A stretch of 21,467 nt of DNA from DASRYH01 sp035687245 (GTDB taxonomy: Bacteria; Actinomycetota; Coriobacteriia; Anaerosomatales; PHET01): contig DASRYH010000016.1 in the NCBI GenBank assembly GCA_035687245.1, positions 1-21,467 on the forward strand, given 5' to 3'. A program made the position numbers and the translations under genes. Shown here piece by piece: positions 14,062 through 21,467 of the stretch; position 1 is the first letter of the stretch, and each line of letters opens with the position of its first letter. The notes beneath the pieces were generated by a model. That model saw nothing but the letters and a program-made list of their open reading frames with translations. It had not been told where the DNA came from and made no database searches.

Positions 14062-15993
14062 CTAGGCCCCCTTAACAGCAAGGACGAAGTACAGCATGAG
14101 GAGCACGACGGCTCCCAGGACAAGACGCTGGTAGTTCTGCAAGCGGCCAGACTGCAGACCGCGAAGCGACGTTCCGACGGACTTCGAGATGGTGGCGAGC
14201 CCGTTGACCGCGCCGTCGATGACCGAGCCGTCGAAGCGCCAGGCCAGACCGGTGAAGAAGACAAATGCCGAAGCGGCTCCGTTGACGACCGCGTCGATTC
14301 GGCGGCCGTCGAAGATCGCGGTCTGCTCGCTCAGGCGGAAGAAACCGCCAATGAGCAGGCGCTCGTAGGTGAGGTCGAAGTAGAGCTTCTGGGACAGGGC
14401 ACCATAGAACCAGCCCAGACGCTGCTTCCACACGCGCGTGTTGACGACGATGTCGCGGCGTCCGTAGAACCACCAACCGAGCGTCATGCCGGTACCGGCG
14501 ATGACGAGCGAGAGGATCCACATCGCAGGCGCAGGCCACTCACCCTCGTGACCGAGCAGCTGCGCGTAGAGCGTCGTGCCGAAGCCGCCAACCACCGTAA
14601 TGGCCGCGAGCAGCACCATCGGCATCGTCATCGACTTGTGGCCCTCGTGAAGACCCTCGGTCTGCACGGGACCGGCGAAGACGCGGAACCACAGACGTGT
14701 GACGTAGAACGCGGTCACACCTGAGGCCAGCACGACGACCGCGAAGGTGACGTAGTGGTGCTCGTGCAGCAGCAAAGCGAGGATCTCGTCCTTGCTGAAG
14801 AAGCCGGAAAGCGGCGGGAAGCCCGCGAGCGCGAGCGAGCCGACAGTGAAGACCGCGGTGGTGATCGGCAGGTGCTTGGCCAGGCCGCCCATCTCGCGCA
14901 TGTCCTGGGTGTGCGCGGCGTGGATGATGACGCCGGCGCCGAGGAAGATGAGCGACTTGAAGAAGGCGTGCGTCGTGAGGTGGAAGAGCGCTGCGGTAGC
15001 ACTCCCCGCTCCCAGTGCAACGAACATGAGGCCGAGCTGCGAGATGGTCGAGTAGGCGGCGACCTTCTTGATGTCGTGTTGCACCGAGGCCATCAAGCCG
15101 CCGGCAAGCGCCGTGGCAGCTCCGATTGCGAGCATCGCCGTCATCACGATCGGCGCGTGCTCGAAGATCGGCAGCGTGCGTGCGACCACAAAGACGCCAG
15201 CCGCGACCATCGTCGCTGCGTGGATGAGCGCGGACGCCGGCGTGGGGCCTGCCATCGCGTCGGGCAGCCATACATGCAGCGGGATCTGCGCCGACTTGCC
15301 CATCGCAGCCCACAGCAGGCCAAGCGAGACGACCAGTGCGGCGCTCGGCGCCCACTGCGCGGAGGTCTCGAGCACAGTCGCGAGATCGAACGTGCCCACC
15401 GTCTTGTAGATGGCGAACAGCGCAATCAGGAAGCCAAGGTCACCCACACGTGTGGTGAGAAACGCCTTCTGCGACGCCTTGCGCGGACCCTCCAGCTCAT
15501 ACCAGAAGCCGATGAGCAGGTAGCTGCACAGGCCCATCATCTCCCACATGCCGAAGGTCAGCAGCAGGTCGCTCGAGAGCACGAGCGAGAGCATAGCAGC
15601 GGTGAACAGCGAGACGACCGCGTAGTACCAGCCCACGCGCTCGTCTTTGTGCATGTAGCCGAGCGAGTAGATCTGGACGCAGGTGGCAACAATCGTGACC
15701 GTCACGAGCATCGAGGCCGCGAGCGGGTCGAGTGCGAGTGAGAGCATCAGCTTCTGCGTGCCGATCTCAGCGAACGGCCACGCGACGTGCCAGATCGCTT
15801 CGGCAGCGTGTCCGCCTTCGGCCTCGCCACCGGCAGGCCAGACCTTCGCCAGCGCGAGCAGCGACAGGGCGGTCGATCCGGAGATGGCCGTGACAGGCAG
15901 CCACAGCATCTTGTTGCGCAGGCGGCGCGACATCGGAAGCAGCACCATGAAGGCGGCTGCCGGCAGGATCGGTATGAGGGCGACCCAGTTCAT
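14062..15993 (-). CDS. nuoL: Complex I subunit L (proton-pumping membrane subunit)
   Basis: This is the largest antiporter-like subunit, at 643 residues, with the core helices and a C-terminal extension that should form the long lateral helix bracing the membrane arm. Seen in sequence: MWEMMGLCSYLLIGFW, KAFLTTRVGDLGF, KSAQIPLHVWLPDAMAGPTP, HAATMVAAGVFVV and YSTISQLGLMF. Two starts are possible. GTG at 15997-15999 forms a GTGA overlap with nuoK, but AAGGGG directly abuts it; ATG at 15991-15993 lies five bases after AAGGGG and is preferred. The earlier start would add two residues. Confidence 0.97.
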   Translation of the reverse strand: MNWVALIPILPAAAFMVLLPMSRRLRNKMLWLPVTAISGSTALSLLALAKVWPAGGEAEGGHAAEAIWHVAWPFAEIGTQKLMLSLALDPLAASMLVTVTIVATCVQIYSLGYMHKDERVGWYYAVVSLFTAAMLSLVLSSDLLLTFGMWEMMGLCSYLLIGFWYELEGPRKASQKAFLTTRVGDLGFLIALFAIYKTVGTFDLATVLETSAQWAPSAALVVSLGLLWAAMGKSAQIPLHVWLPDAMAGPTPASALIHAATMVAAGVFVVARTLPIFEHAPIVMTAMLAIGAATALAGGLMASVQHDIKKVAAYSTISQLGLMFVALGAGSATAALFHLTTHAFFKSLIFLGAGVIIHAAHTQDMREMGGLAKHLPITTAVFTVGSLALAGFPPLSGFFSKDEILALLLHEHHYVTFAVVVLASGVTAFYVTRLWFRVFAGPVQTEGLHEGHKSMTMPMVLLAAITVVGGFGTTLYAQLLGHEGEWPAPAMWILSLVIAGTGMTLGWWFYGRRDIVVNTRVWKQRLGWFYGALSQKLYFDLTYERLLIGGFFRLSEQTAIFDGRRIDAVVNGAASAFVFFTGLAWRFDGSVIDGAVNGLATISKSVGTSLRGLQSGRLQNYQRLVLGAVVLLMLYFVLAVKGA

Positions 15994-15995
15994 CG

Positions 15996-16307
15996 TCACC
16001 CCTTCAGCTCCGACAGGCGGTCGACTTCGGCGGTGCGCGCAGCGCGAACGATCGCGACCACGAGCGCGAGGCCGAGGCCGATCTCAGCGGCGGAGACGAC
16101 CATCTGGAAGGCCGTGAAGAACTGGCCGGTCATCTTCTCCGGAGTGATGTAGCGCGAGAACGCGATGAGGTTGAGGTTCACCGCGACCGACATCATCTCA
16201 AGCGACATGAGTACCTGGACGGCACCCCGCTTAGAGACAGCGCCGTAGACGCCCAGCGAGAACAGCGCCGCGGCGATGAGCAGGTAGACAGACAGTCCCA
16301 TCGTCAT
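15996..16307 (-). CDS. nuoK: Complex I subunit K
   Basis: This 103-residue subunit has three membrane helices and belongs to the proton-transfer path of the membrane arm; it is related to MrpC. The two conserved membrane glutamates are present: E37 in LMSLEMMSVAVNLN and E75 in AAEIGLGLALV. The length matches other NuoK proteins. ATG at 16305-16307 overlaps the nuoJ stop as ATGA and has AGGAGG just upstream. Confidence 0.97.
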   Translation of the reverse strand: MTMGLSVYLLIAAALFSLGVYGAVSKRGAVQVLMSLEMMSVAVNLNLIAFSRYITPEKMTGQFFTAFQMVVSAAEIGLGLALVVAIVRAARTAEVDRLSELKG

Positions 16308-16813
16308 CGGGCCTCCTCCTCACGCGACCACCAGACCGCGGCGACGAGCGCTGCGGTCAGCACGAGTGAGGCAATCTCGAAGGGCAGCGCCCACCCGTCC
16401 ACGGAAAAGAGCATCGCGCCGAACTCGGCGATGCCCGGAAACGTCTGCGGTACAGGCGCGGCGGCCGGGACGCCTTGCGAGACGGCGTAGGCGACTACGC
16501 CGAAGAAGACGAGGGCCAGTGCGGCGGCAGGTACGGAGAACTCGCGCTCGCGAACCGCGTCCTCGCGGCGTCGCAACGTGATCATGATGGTGAAGATGTT
16601 GAGGATGGCGACTGCGCCTGCGTACACCAGCAGCTGCACAAGCGCGAGGTAGGTGGCCTGCAGCACCGCGAAGAGCCCGGCGGCGCCCAGCGACAGCGCG
16701 AGCAGCCAGTATGCGGCGTGCACCACGTTGCGCGACGCGAGCATCATGACGGCCGAGCCGAGGACGACGATGCCCAGCGCGACTGTGCTGACCGTGACGA
16801 ACATGTCACTCAT
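16304..16813 (-). CDS. nuoJ: Complex I subunit J
   Basis: This 169-residue, five-helix membrane subunit lies near the junction with the peripheral arm. Recognisable segments are VVHAAYWLLALSLGAAGLF and LVQLLVYAGAVAILNIFTIMI, the latter being the conserved third helix that includes the pi-bulge region in solved structures. The open frame extends further upstream, but that part is the shadow of nuoI; ATG at 16811-16813 follows AAGGAGG by six bases and gives the expected N-terminus MSDMFVTVS. It overlaps the end of nuoI by 8 nt. Confidence 0.95.
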   Translation of the reverse strand: MSDMFVTVSTVALGIVVLGSAVMMLASRNVVHAAYWLLALSLGAAGLFAVLQATYLALVQLLVYAGAVAILNIFTIMITLRRREDAVREREFSVPAAALALVFFGVVAYAVSQGVPAAAPVPQTFPGIAEFGAMLFSVDGWALPFEIASLVLTAALVAAVWWSREEEAR

Positions 16814-17300
16814 CGGAGGCCTCCTTCTGCTCGGTCGCGGGTGACTCGGGCGCGGCTTGGGGCGCGGCCGGGCGCTCCTTGCGCTTGGGCTTGGCAACGT
16901 CGGTGTCTTCGAGCAGCACGATCTTGAGCTCGGCGGGGTTGTAGCGCGCAAGCTCGTAGTCGTGGCCCATGCGGATCGCGTCGAACGGGCACGCCTCGAC
17001 ACACAGCCCGCACATCATGCAGGCGCCGATCTCGTAGTTCCACGCGTCGATGTGCTTGTTCTTGTCCTCATCGGTGGTGATATCGAGCTTGATGATGTAG
17101 TCGGGGCAAGCACGCTCGCAGGCGTAGCAGCCCGTGCACTTGTGGTTGCCCTCTTCGTCGTACTTCATCTCGACGGCCCAACGGGCACGCTCGGGAAGCT
17201 CGACGCGCTCCCGCGGGTACTGGACGGTTATCGGCCCGCGGAACATGTTCCGCATCGAGATCGCCAGACCCTTGAGGATGCCGGTGCCCCAGATGCTCAT
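16806..17300 (-). CDS. nuoI: Complex I subunit I (two [4Fe-4S] clusters)
   Basis: This 164-residue ferredoxin-like subunit of the peripheral arm carries electrons through clusters N6a and N6b to NuoB. Two intact cluster motifs are seen: C55-x2-C58-x2-C61-x3-C65 and C94-x2-C97-x2-C100-x3-C104. A flexible tail from about residue 135, rich in Lys, Pro, Ala and Glu, has no counterpart in many NuoI proteins. ATG at 17298-17300 overlaps the nuoH stop as ATGA and has GGAGGT upstream. In complexes without NuoEFG this subunit is near the place where an alternative electron donor would dock. Confidence 0.97.
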   Translation of the reverse strand: MSIWGTGILKGLAISMRNMFRGPITVQYPRERVELPERARWAVEMKYDEEGNHKCTGCYACERACPDYIIKLDITTDEDKNKHIDAWNYEIGACMMCGLCVEACPFDAIRMGHDYELARYNPAELKIVLLEDTDVAKPKRKERPAAPQAAPESPATEQKEASDE

Positions 17301-18295
17301 CGGACACCTCCGAAGATCATCGGGAAGAGCTTCACGCCTGCAGCGGTGACCATGATCCACGCGAGCGAGGCTGGCAGCAGGATCTTCCACCCAAGCTGAA
17401 GCAGCTGGTCGATGCGCACCCGCGGCAGCGTGCCGCGAATCCACATCAGGCAGAAGATCACGAGGTAGACCTTGACCATGAAGATGACCGGCAGACCTAT
17501 CGCCGGAACAATCGAATCAGGCACGAACGGCAGGTGCCATCCGCCCAAGAACAGCGTGACCATCAGGCTCGCGAAAAGGAACGTGTTGCTGAACTCCGCG
17601 AGGAAGAGCAGGCCGAACTTCATCGACGAGTACTCCGTGGCGAAACCGGCCACGAGCTCGGAGTCAGCCTCAGACATGTCGAACGGCGTCTGGTTAGCCT
17701 CGATGAGGCCCGACACCAGGAAGAACAAGAATGCCGGGAAGCACGGCAGCCAGTACCAGACCGTGCCTTGCGCTCGCACGATGTCGGCGAGGTTGAGCGA
17801 GCCTGCCAGCATGACGGGCGGCAGGGCGGCCAGCAGAAGCGGTACCTCGTAGGTGATCTGCTGCGCGACCGCACGCATCCCGCCCAGAAGCGACCACTTG
17901 TTATGGCTCGACCAGCCGGCCGCCACGATGCCTAGCGGCACGAGCGAGAGGATGCCGATGGTGAAGAGCAGGCCGAGGTTGAGGTTGGCCGCGATCCAGG
18001 TCGGCGAGAACGGAATGGCCGCATACGCCATGAGCGAGGGCACAAAAACCATGCCCGGCGCGAGGAAGAACAGTACCTTGTCCACTCGCGTGGGCAAGAT
18101 GTCCTCTTTGGTGAGGAGCTTCAGCACATCGGCGGTGGTCTGGAACATGCCCGCCGGCCCGAGCTCGGTCGGACCGAGGCGGACGTGCAGGTGGCCCAGT
18201 ACCTTGCGCAGCATGTAGATGAGCACGACGCCGTTCATGAGCATGAGGCCCACGGCGGCGAGTACGCGCAGTATGGCGACGAGTACCGGGCTCAT
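17297..18295 (-). CDS. nuoH: Complex I subunit H (quinone-site membrane subunit)
   Basis: This 332-residue membrane subunit anchors the peripheral arm and lines the quinone channel. The conserved first loop HVRLGPTELGPAGMFQTTAD and the acidic loop SEADSELVAGFATEYSSMKFG with FLAEF are both present, as is the RIDQLLQLGWKILLP segment near the C-terminus. About eight helices are visible. The length is typical. ATG at 18293-18295 overlaps the nuoD stop as ATGA. Confidence 0.97.
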   Translation of the reverse strand: MSPVLVAILRVLAAVGLMLMNGVVLIYMLRKVLGHLHVRLGPTELGPAGMFQTTADVLKLLTKEDILPTRVDKVLFFLAPGMVFVPSLMAYAAIPFSPTWIAANLNLGLLFTIGILSLVPLGIVAAGWSSHNKWSLLGGMRAVAQQITYEVPLLLAALPPVMLAGSLNLADIVRAQGTVWYWLPCFPAFLFFLVSGLIEANQTPFDMSEADSELVAGFATEYSSMKFGLLFLAEFSNTFLFASLMVTLFLGGWHLPFVPDSIVPAIGLPVIFMVKVYLVIFCLMWIRGTLPRVRIDQLLQLGWKILLPASLAWIMVTAAGVKLFPMIFGGVR

Positions 18296-19500
18296 CGGTC
18301 GATCTCCCCCAGCACGAAGTCGAGGCTGCCCAAGCTCACGACCGCATCCGCGATCAGCAGGCCGGGGAGCATCGCCTCGCCCAGCTGCAGCGCGTAGAGC
18401 GCCGGCGGCCGGTAGCGCATGCGGTACGGGCTGTCGGTGCCATCACTCACGAGGTAGACACCCAGCTCGCCACGGGGCGATTCGACGGCGGCATACGCCT
18501 CGCCCGCGGGCGGACGGAAGACCTTGGCGATCTTGCCCATGTGGTCGCCCTCGGGCATGCCGTCGAGGCACTGGCGGATGATGCGGATCGACTGCCGCAT
18601 CTCCTCCATACGCACGAGGTAGCGAGCGTAGCAGTCGCCCTCGCTCGCGACCGGGATGTCGAAGTGCATCTCGTCGTAGGCGGCGTACGGGCGATCGCGG
18701 CGCACGTCGAACGAGAGGCCAGAGGCGCGCAGGTTCGCGCCGGTGATGCCGAAGGCGACAGCCATCTCCTTAGTCACGATGCCTACGCCGCGCATGCGAC
18801 CCTGGAAGATCTCGTTGCCGCCAAGCAGCGCCGAATGCTCCTCCATGTAGCCGTCGATCGTCTTGAGGAAGGTGCGCAGCTTCGCTTCGGCGGTCGTGGT
18901 GATGTCGTTGACCACGCCACCCGGGCGCACGTAGTTGAACATCATGCGCTGGCCGGAGACATCTTCGAGGATGTCGAGCAGATTCTCACGATCGCGGACC
19001 GCATACAGAAACTGGCCCATGGCGCCTGCGTCGAGGCCCATCGTGCCGTACCAGACGAGATGGCTCGCGAGGCGGTTGATCTCGCTCATCATCACGCGCA
19101 GCCAGCTTGCGCGGCGTGGGACCTCGATCTCGCCGACCTTCTCGGCAGCCAGCGCAAAGGCGAGCTCGTTCATGATGCCGGAGACGTAGTCACCACGATC
19201 CATCAGGGTGCCTACTGCGTTGTAGCGGCGGTGCTCCGCGAGCTTCTCGATGCCGCGGTGCAGGTAGCCCACGACGGCCTCGCCACGCACGATCTGCTCG
19301 CCATCGAGCTCGAGCAGCAGACGCAGAACGCCGTGCGTCGAGGGGTGCTGCGGGCCCATGTTCACGACCAGGTTCTCGGTCATGAGCTCCTTGACACCAC
19401 ACGGCGGCTCGACGAGCACGGCCGGCAGCGTGACCGGCTCTGTGGGAACGTCGGCCGCGATCCAGCCGGAGTGCTTCACGATGTCGCGAGGGTCGCTCAT
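18292..19500 (-). CDS. nuoD: Complex I subunit D (quinone-binding 49-kDa-type subunit)
   Basis: This 402-residue subunit is related to the large subunit of [NiFe] hydrogenases and forms the quinone pocket with NuoB and NuoH. GPQHPSTHG, with the quinone-contacting His residues H52 and H56, is seen early, followed by GYLHRGIEKLAE and the C-terminal DPVL-like end (LGSLDFVLGEIDR). NuoC and NuoD are separate proteins, not the NuoCD fusion of enterobacteria. The first 39 residues are an extension; an internal ATG at 19381-19383, just after AAGGAG, is an alternative start. I keep the ATG at 19500 because it forms the ATGA overlap with nuoC that recurs in this operon. Confidence 0.96.
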   Translation of the reverse strand: MSDPRDIVKHSGWIAADVPTEPVTLPAVLVEPPCGVKELMTENLVVNMGPQHPSTHGVLRLLLELDGEQIVRGEAVVGYLHRGIEKLAEHRRYNAVGTLMDRGDYVSGIMNELAFALAAEKVGEIEVPRRASWLRVMMSEINRLASHLVWYGTMGLDAGAMGQFLYAVRDRENLLDILEDVSGQRMMFNYVRPGGVVNDITTTAEAKLRTFLKTIDGYMEEHSALLGGNEIFQGRMRGVGIVTKEMAVAFGITGANLRASGLSFDVRRDRPYAAYDEMHFDIPVASEGDCYARYLVRMEEMRQSIRIIRQCLDGMPEGDHMGKIAKVFRPPAGEAYAAVESPRGELGVYLVSDGTDSPYRMRYRPPALYALQLGEAMLPGLLIADAVVSLGSLDFVLGEIDR

Positions 19501-19958
19501 CGGTTCCGCACCTCCTCGGCCGTGCGGATCTCGATCGACTTGCGCAGCAGCGGCTGACTGCCCTCGGTGAGCAGCAGGTGCTTGGGGTTCGGGTGACCGG
19601 CGAGCTTCAGACCAAACATCTCAGCGCACTCGCGCTCTGCCATGAGCGCGGCGGGCAGGATGTCCCATACGCTGGTGAGCACCGAGTCGTACGCATGCTC
19701 GGCCTTGACGTGCAGCTCGGCATCGTCGCCGAAGGAGCGCACGTGATAGACCACGTCTATCGCTTCGCCGGTGTCTATGCCGAAGAGATCGACCAGGAAG
19801 TCGAAGCTGCGTGAGCAGTCCTTGAGCGCACCGATAGCGGCACGCACCGACTCCGGCGCGATGCGCACGACGTAGCCGAGCGCGCGCACCTCCTCGAAGG
19901 ACGCTTCTACGCCGGCTTCGGCGAGTGTCTTAGCTATGAGAGTCGGATCGGGCTGCAA
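19497..19958 (-). CDS. nuoC: Complex I subunit C (30-kDa-type subunit)
   Basis: This 153-residue peripheral-arm subunit stabilises NuoD and NuoB. The family motif reads ERECAEMFGLKLAGHPNPKHLLL (about residues 108-130), where most relatives have ERExxDLFGIxFxGHP, and QPLLRKSIEI follows. The start is a TTG at 19956-19958: GGGAG lies six bases upstream and no ATG or GTG offers a plausible full-length product. It overlaps the end of nuoB by 29 nt, the longest overlap in the operon. Confidence 0.93.
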   Translation of the reverse strand: MQPDPTLIAKTLAEAGVEASFEEVRALGYVVRIAPESVRAAIGALKDCSRSFDFLVDLFGIDTGEAIDVVYHVRSFGDDAELHVKAEHAYDSVLTSVWDILPAALMAERECAEMFGLKLAGHPNPKHLLLTEGSQPLLRKSIEIRTAEEVRNR

Positions 19959-20436
19959 GCCGCTCTCCCGTCTGAGCTTTGATCTTGTCCATGAGCCGCA
20001 GGAAGCCGTACTGGACAGACTCCGGTCGCGGCGGGCAACCGGGGATGTAGACGTCCACGGGGACGACCTTGTCGACGCCCATGATCACGTTGGGGTACTC
20101 GCGGAAGGGACCGCCAGTCGAGGCGCACGCACCCATCGCGACGACCCACTTCGGCTCCGGCATCTGGTCGTAGAGGCGCTTCACCGTCTCGGCCATCTTG
20201 TGGTTGACGGTGCCGGCCACGATCATCACGTCGGCCTGGCGCGGGCTCGCGCGGAAGAACACCCCGTGCCGGTCGAAGTCGAAGCGCGGGCCAGACGCGT
20301 GCATGAGTCCCTCGATCGCGCAGCACGCGATGCCGAAGGCCATGTACCACAGCGAGTGGCGGCGGGCCCAATCGAAGAGCTGCTCGCTTCTGATGAAGAG
20401 TACGGAGTTCTCGCCCGTGAGTCGGTCTAGCGCCAC
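19930..20436 (-). CDS. nuoB: Complex I subunit B (cluster N2 subunit)
   Basis: This 168-residue subunit holds the terminal [4Fe-4S] cluster N2 that passes electrons to quinone. The four ligands are present: C38 and C39 in GIACCAIEGLM, C104 in GACASTGG and C134 in YIPGCPPRPE. The frame is open further upstream, but that is the shadow of nuoA. GTG at 20434-20436 gives the expected N-terminus, has GGAAGGTG upstream, and overlaps the nuoA stop by 10 nt. The C-terminal tail (about 155-168) is hydrophilic. Confidence 0.96.
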   Translation of the reverse strand: MALDRLTGENSVLFIRSEQLFDWARRHSLWYMAFGIACCAIEGLMHASGPRFDFDRHGVFFRASPRQADVMIVAGTVNHKMAETVKRLYDQMPEPKWVVAMGACASTGGPFREYPNVIMGVDKVVPVDVYIPGCPPRPESVQYGFLRLMDKIKAQTGERLAARSDSHS

Positions 20437-20789
20437 TTCAGCGCACCTTCCTTCCACGCGTAAGCCAGACCGCCGACGAGGATAGCCACGAAGACGACCA
20501 TCTCGAAGAAGACGAACCAGCCGACTCCCGGCCTGCCGAAAGTGACGGCCCAGGGGTAGAGGAAGACGGTCTCGATATCGAAGATCACGTAGAGGAGCGC
20601 ATACACGAAGTAGCCGGCGCGGAAACGGACCCACGGGCCGCCGACCGGCTCGACGCCGCACTCGTAGACCTCACCCTTCGCCTCAGACGGAGCGCTGGGC
20701 GAAAGTAGCCATGAGGCGGAGAGCGTCGCCACGGTGAATACCGCGCCGATCACTACGAACATCGCTATGACGAGGTGCTCGAGTGCCAC
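20427..20789 (-). CDS. nuoA: Complex I subunit A
   Basis: This 120-residue, three-helix membrane subunit lies at the junction between the arms and begins the operon. The signature loop YECGVEPVGGPWVRFRAGYFVYALLYVIFDIETVFLYPWA carries the conserved Cys and acidic residues. The start is GTG at 20787-20789; a GGAGG lies about 12 bases upstream, slightly far but usable. The length is normal. Confidence 0.95.
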   Translation of the reverse strand: MALEHLVIAMFVVIGAVFTVATLSASWLLSPSAPSEAKGEVYECGVEPVGGPWVRFRAGYFVYALLYVIFDIETVFLYPWAVTFGRPGVGWFVFFEMVVFVAILVGGLAYAWKEGALKWR

Positions 20790-20982
20790 CGTCGTTCCAC
20801 GCCTCCCTCGGCTCGCGTGAAATCCGCACGCAAGTCGCCGTGGTTTTCCGGTGAGAACGCTACCAGAAGTTCAGGCTCGGGCGTGCGGTTGTCGGACAGT
20901 AACATACGCCGAACGCTCACTTACCACCGAACGGCGCGTTTCGTCGGTGAACGGTCGTTTGGCGGCGGTGACTGGCGAACGT

Positions 20983-20998
20983 ATACCCAATAGGGTAT
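20983..20998. promoter_or_regulatory. Perfect inverted repeat upstream of nuoA, candidate operator
   Basis: ATACCC and GGGTAT are perfect 6-bp arms around AATA, in a locally AT-rich island within GC-rich DNA about 195 bp before the nuoA start. The form (6-4-6 dyad) suits a dimeric regulator, and control of nuo by such a factor is plausible. A short hairpin is the alternative reading. Confidence 0.35.
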
Positions 20999-21028
20999 TT
21001 CTACCTCGCCTTCTGCTCAGGCGCAAGA

Positions 21029-21055
21029 GGAGCCGCCAGCGGTGCCGGCGGCTCC
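21029..21055 (-). terminator. Hairpin downstream of the right-edge gene, probable terminator
   Basis: GGAGCCGCC (21029-21037) and GGCGGCTCC (21047-21055) are perfect 9-bp arms around a 9-nt loop, located about 60 bp after the stop of the right-edge gene on the minus strand. The following minus-strand bases TCTTG are only weakly T-rich, so termination is likely but not certain. Confidence 0.5.
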
Positions 21056-21116
21056 CCACGTGAGCTTCATCTCTCACCCCGCGCAGTCGCGGCGGGGCCA
21101 CGCACTGCGAGTAGCG

Positions 21117-21467
21117 CTACTTGATGACGACCTTCTGCTTGCTCGCGTACGTCTTCAGGTTGATCTGGTCCTTCGCGGGCGCGTACCAGCGGTAGTAGCG
21201 CGTTCCCTTCGTCTTGATCTTGAAGGATTTCGTCGCCTTGCCGGTCGAGCCGGTGGCCAGCTTGTGCGTGTTCTTCCAGCCGGTCTTGCCGTTCTTGCTG
21301 GTCTGCAAGTAGACGGTCCGTCCAGTCATCGCCCCGCTGTTCCACCCCTTGAACGTCGCCGAAAGCTTGAACTTGGCAACGCCCTTCTTGCGCTTGTAGG
21401 TCAGCGAGGACTTCGAAGGCGACTTCGTGATGGAGGCCTGCGGCACGATTCGGGTAAGCGGGACGCT
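21117..21467 (-). CDS. C-terminal part of a lysine-rich, probably exported Ig-like repeat protein
   Basis: The frame is open to the right edge, leaving 116 visible residues before the TAG at 21117-21119; the true start lies outside the window. The segment from ITKSPSKSSLTYKRKKG to the end reads as one beta-sandwich domain of the kind repeated in bacterial surface proteins: a first strand after SSLTY, LSATFKG with GRTVYLQTSKNGKTGW, a TGKATKSFKIK strand, GTRYYRWYA and a final QKVVIK strand. It is very rich in Lys, Ser and Thr, with no Cys. The layout suggests an Ig-like module at the end of a cell-surface or secreted protein. Location and role are inferred; a preceding domain cannot be seen. 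Confidence 0.65.
   Translation of the reverse strand, partial: SVPLTRIVPQASITKSPSKSSLTYKRKKGVAKFKLSATFKGWNSGAMTGRTVYLQTSKNGKTGWKNTHKLATGSTGKATKSFKIKTKGTRYYRWYAPAKDQINLKTYASKQKVVIK

Larger units (their letters stand above)
20790..21116. other. Region upstream of the nuo operon, 327 bp without a gene
   Basis: This stretch separates the nuoA start from the stop of the right-edge gene, both on the minus strand. No convincing gene is present. It must hold the nuo promoter, but I cannot assign one firmly: TATGTT on the minus strand lacks a matching -35. It contains the inverted repeat at 20983-20998, weaker symmetry CACCGA/TCGGTG (20925-20930 and 20944-20949), and two hairpins near the right end (21029-21055; CGCAGT/ACTGCG at 21082-21109). 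Confidence 0.6.

Noticed and set aside
14755..15741. Plus-strand open frame of 328 codons opposite nuoL
   Set aside because: Its charged, repetitive composition is the antisense of a hydrophobic membrane gene; no start signal or domain is seen.

Overview
This window comes from a GC-rich bacterium, most likely an actinomycetote. The gene order argS - lysA - hom - thrB - (probable rho) on the minus strand is the arrangement known from Mycobacterium and Corynebacterium. The 11-subunit complex I operon and the secreted CXXCH protein suggest an anaerobic or facultative lineage such as the Coriobacteriia, but that placement is inference. Start codons are mixed (ATG, GTG, TTG) and most genes have clear Shine-Dalgarno sequences.

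Left third (1-6825). This is aspartate-family amino-acid biosynthesis, all on the minus strand: argS (arginyl-tRNA synthetase), lysA (diaminopimelate decarboxylase), an unrecognised 130-residue protein, hom (homoserine dehydrogenase), thrB (homoserine kinase), and at the left edge the first 32 codons of a gene that is probably rho. No threonine synthase gene lies in the window. A plus-strand gene for a small exported protein with one c-type heme motif (CSSCH) sits between lysA and the rest. A strong UUCG-capped hairpin separates it from lysA.

Middle (6826-11236). Divergent from argS is a thioredoxin-reductase-like flavoprotein that keeps its FAD site and CATC redox pair but lacks the usual NADPH-recognition residues. 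It converges on a CreD-family membrane protein. Upstream of creD are rlmH (23S rRNA methyltransferase) and a membrane-anchored HtrA-type serine protease, which overlap by 4 nt.

Right half (11237-20789). This is one tight minus-strand operon, nuoABCDHIJKLMN, encoding a complex I with the quinone-reducing and proton-pumping modules but no NADH-oxidising module (nuoE, nuoF and nuoG are absent here). Nearly every junction overlaps or abuts, so translation is probably coupled. The 327-bp region upstream of nuoA holds inverted repeats and a hairpin that may end the gene to its right. At the right edge is the C-terminal end of a lysine-rich, probably surface-exposed beta-sandwich protein.

I saw no tRNA, rRNA, CRISPR array, insertion sequence or phage gene. 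The best leads for something less described are the NADPH-motif-deficient TrxB homologue, the CXXCH protein inserted into a conserved biosynthetic cluster, and the NADH-module-free complex I.
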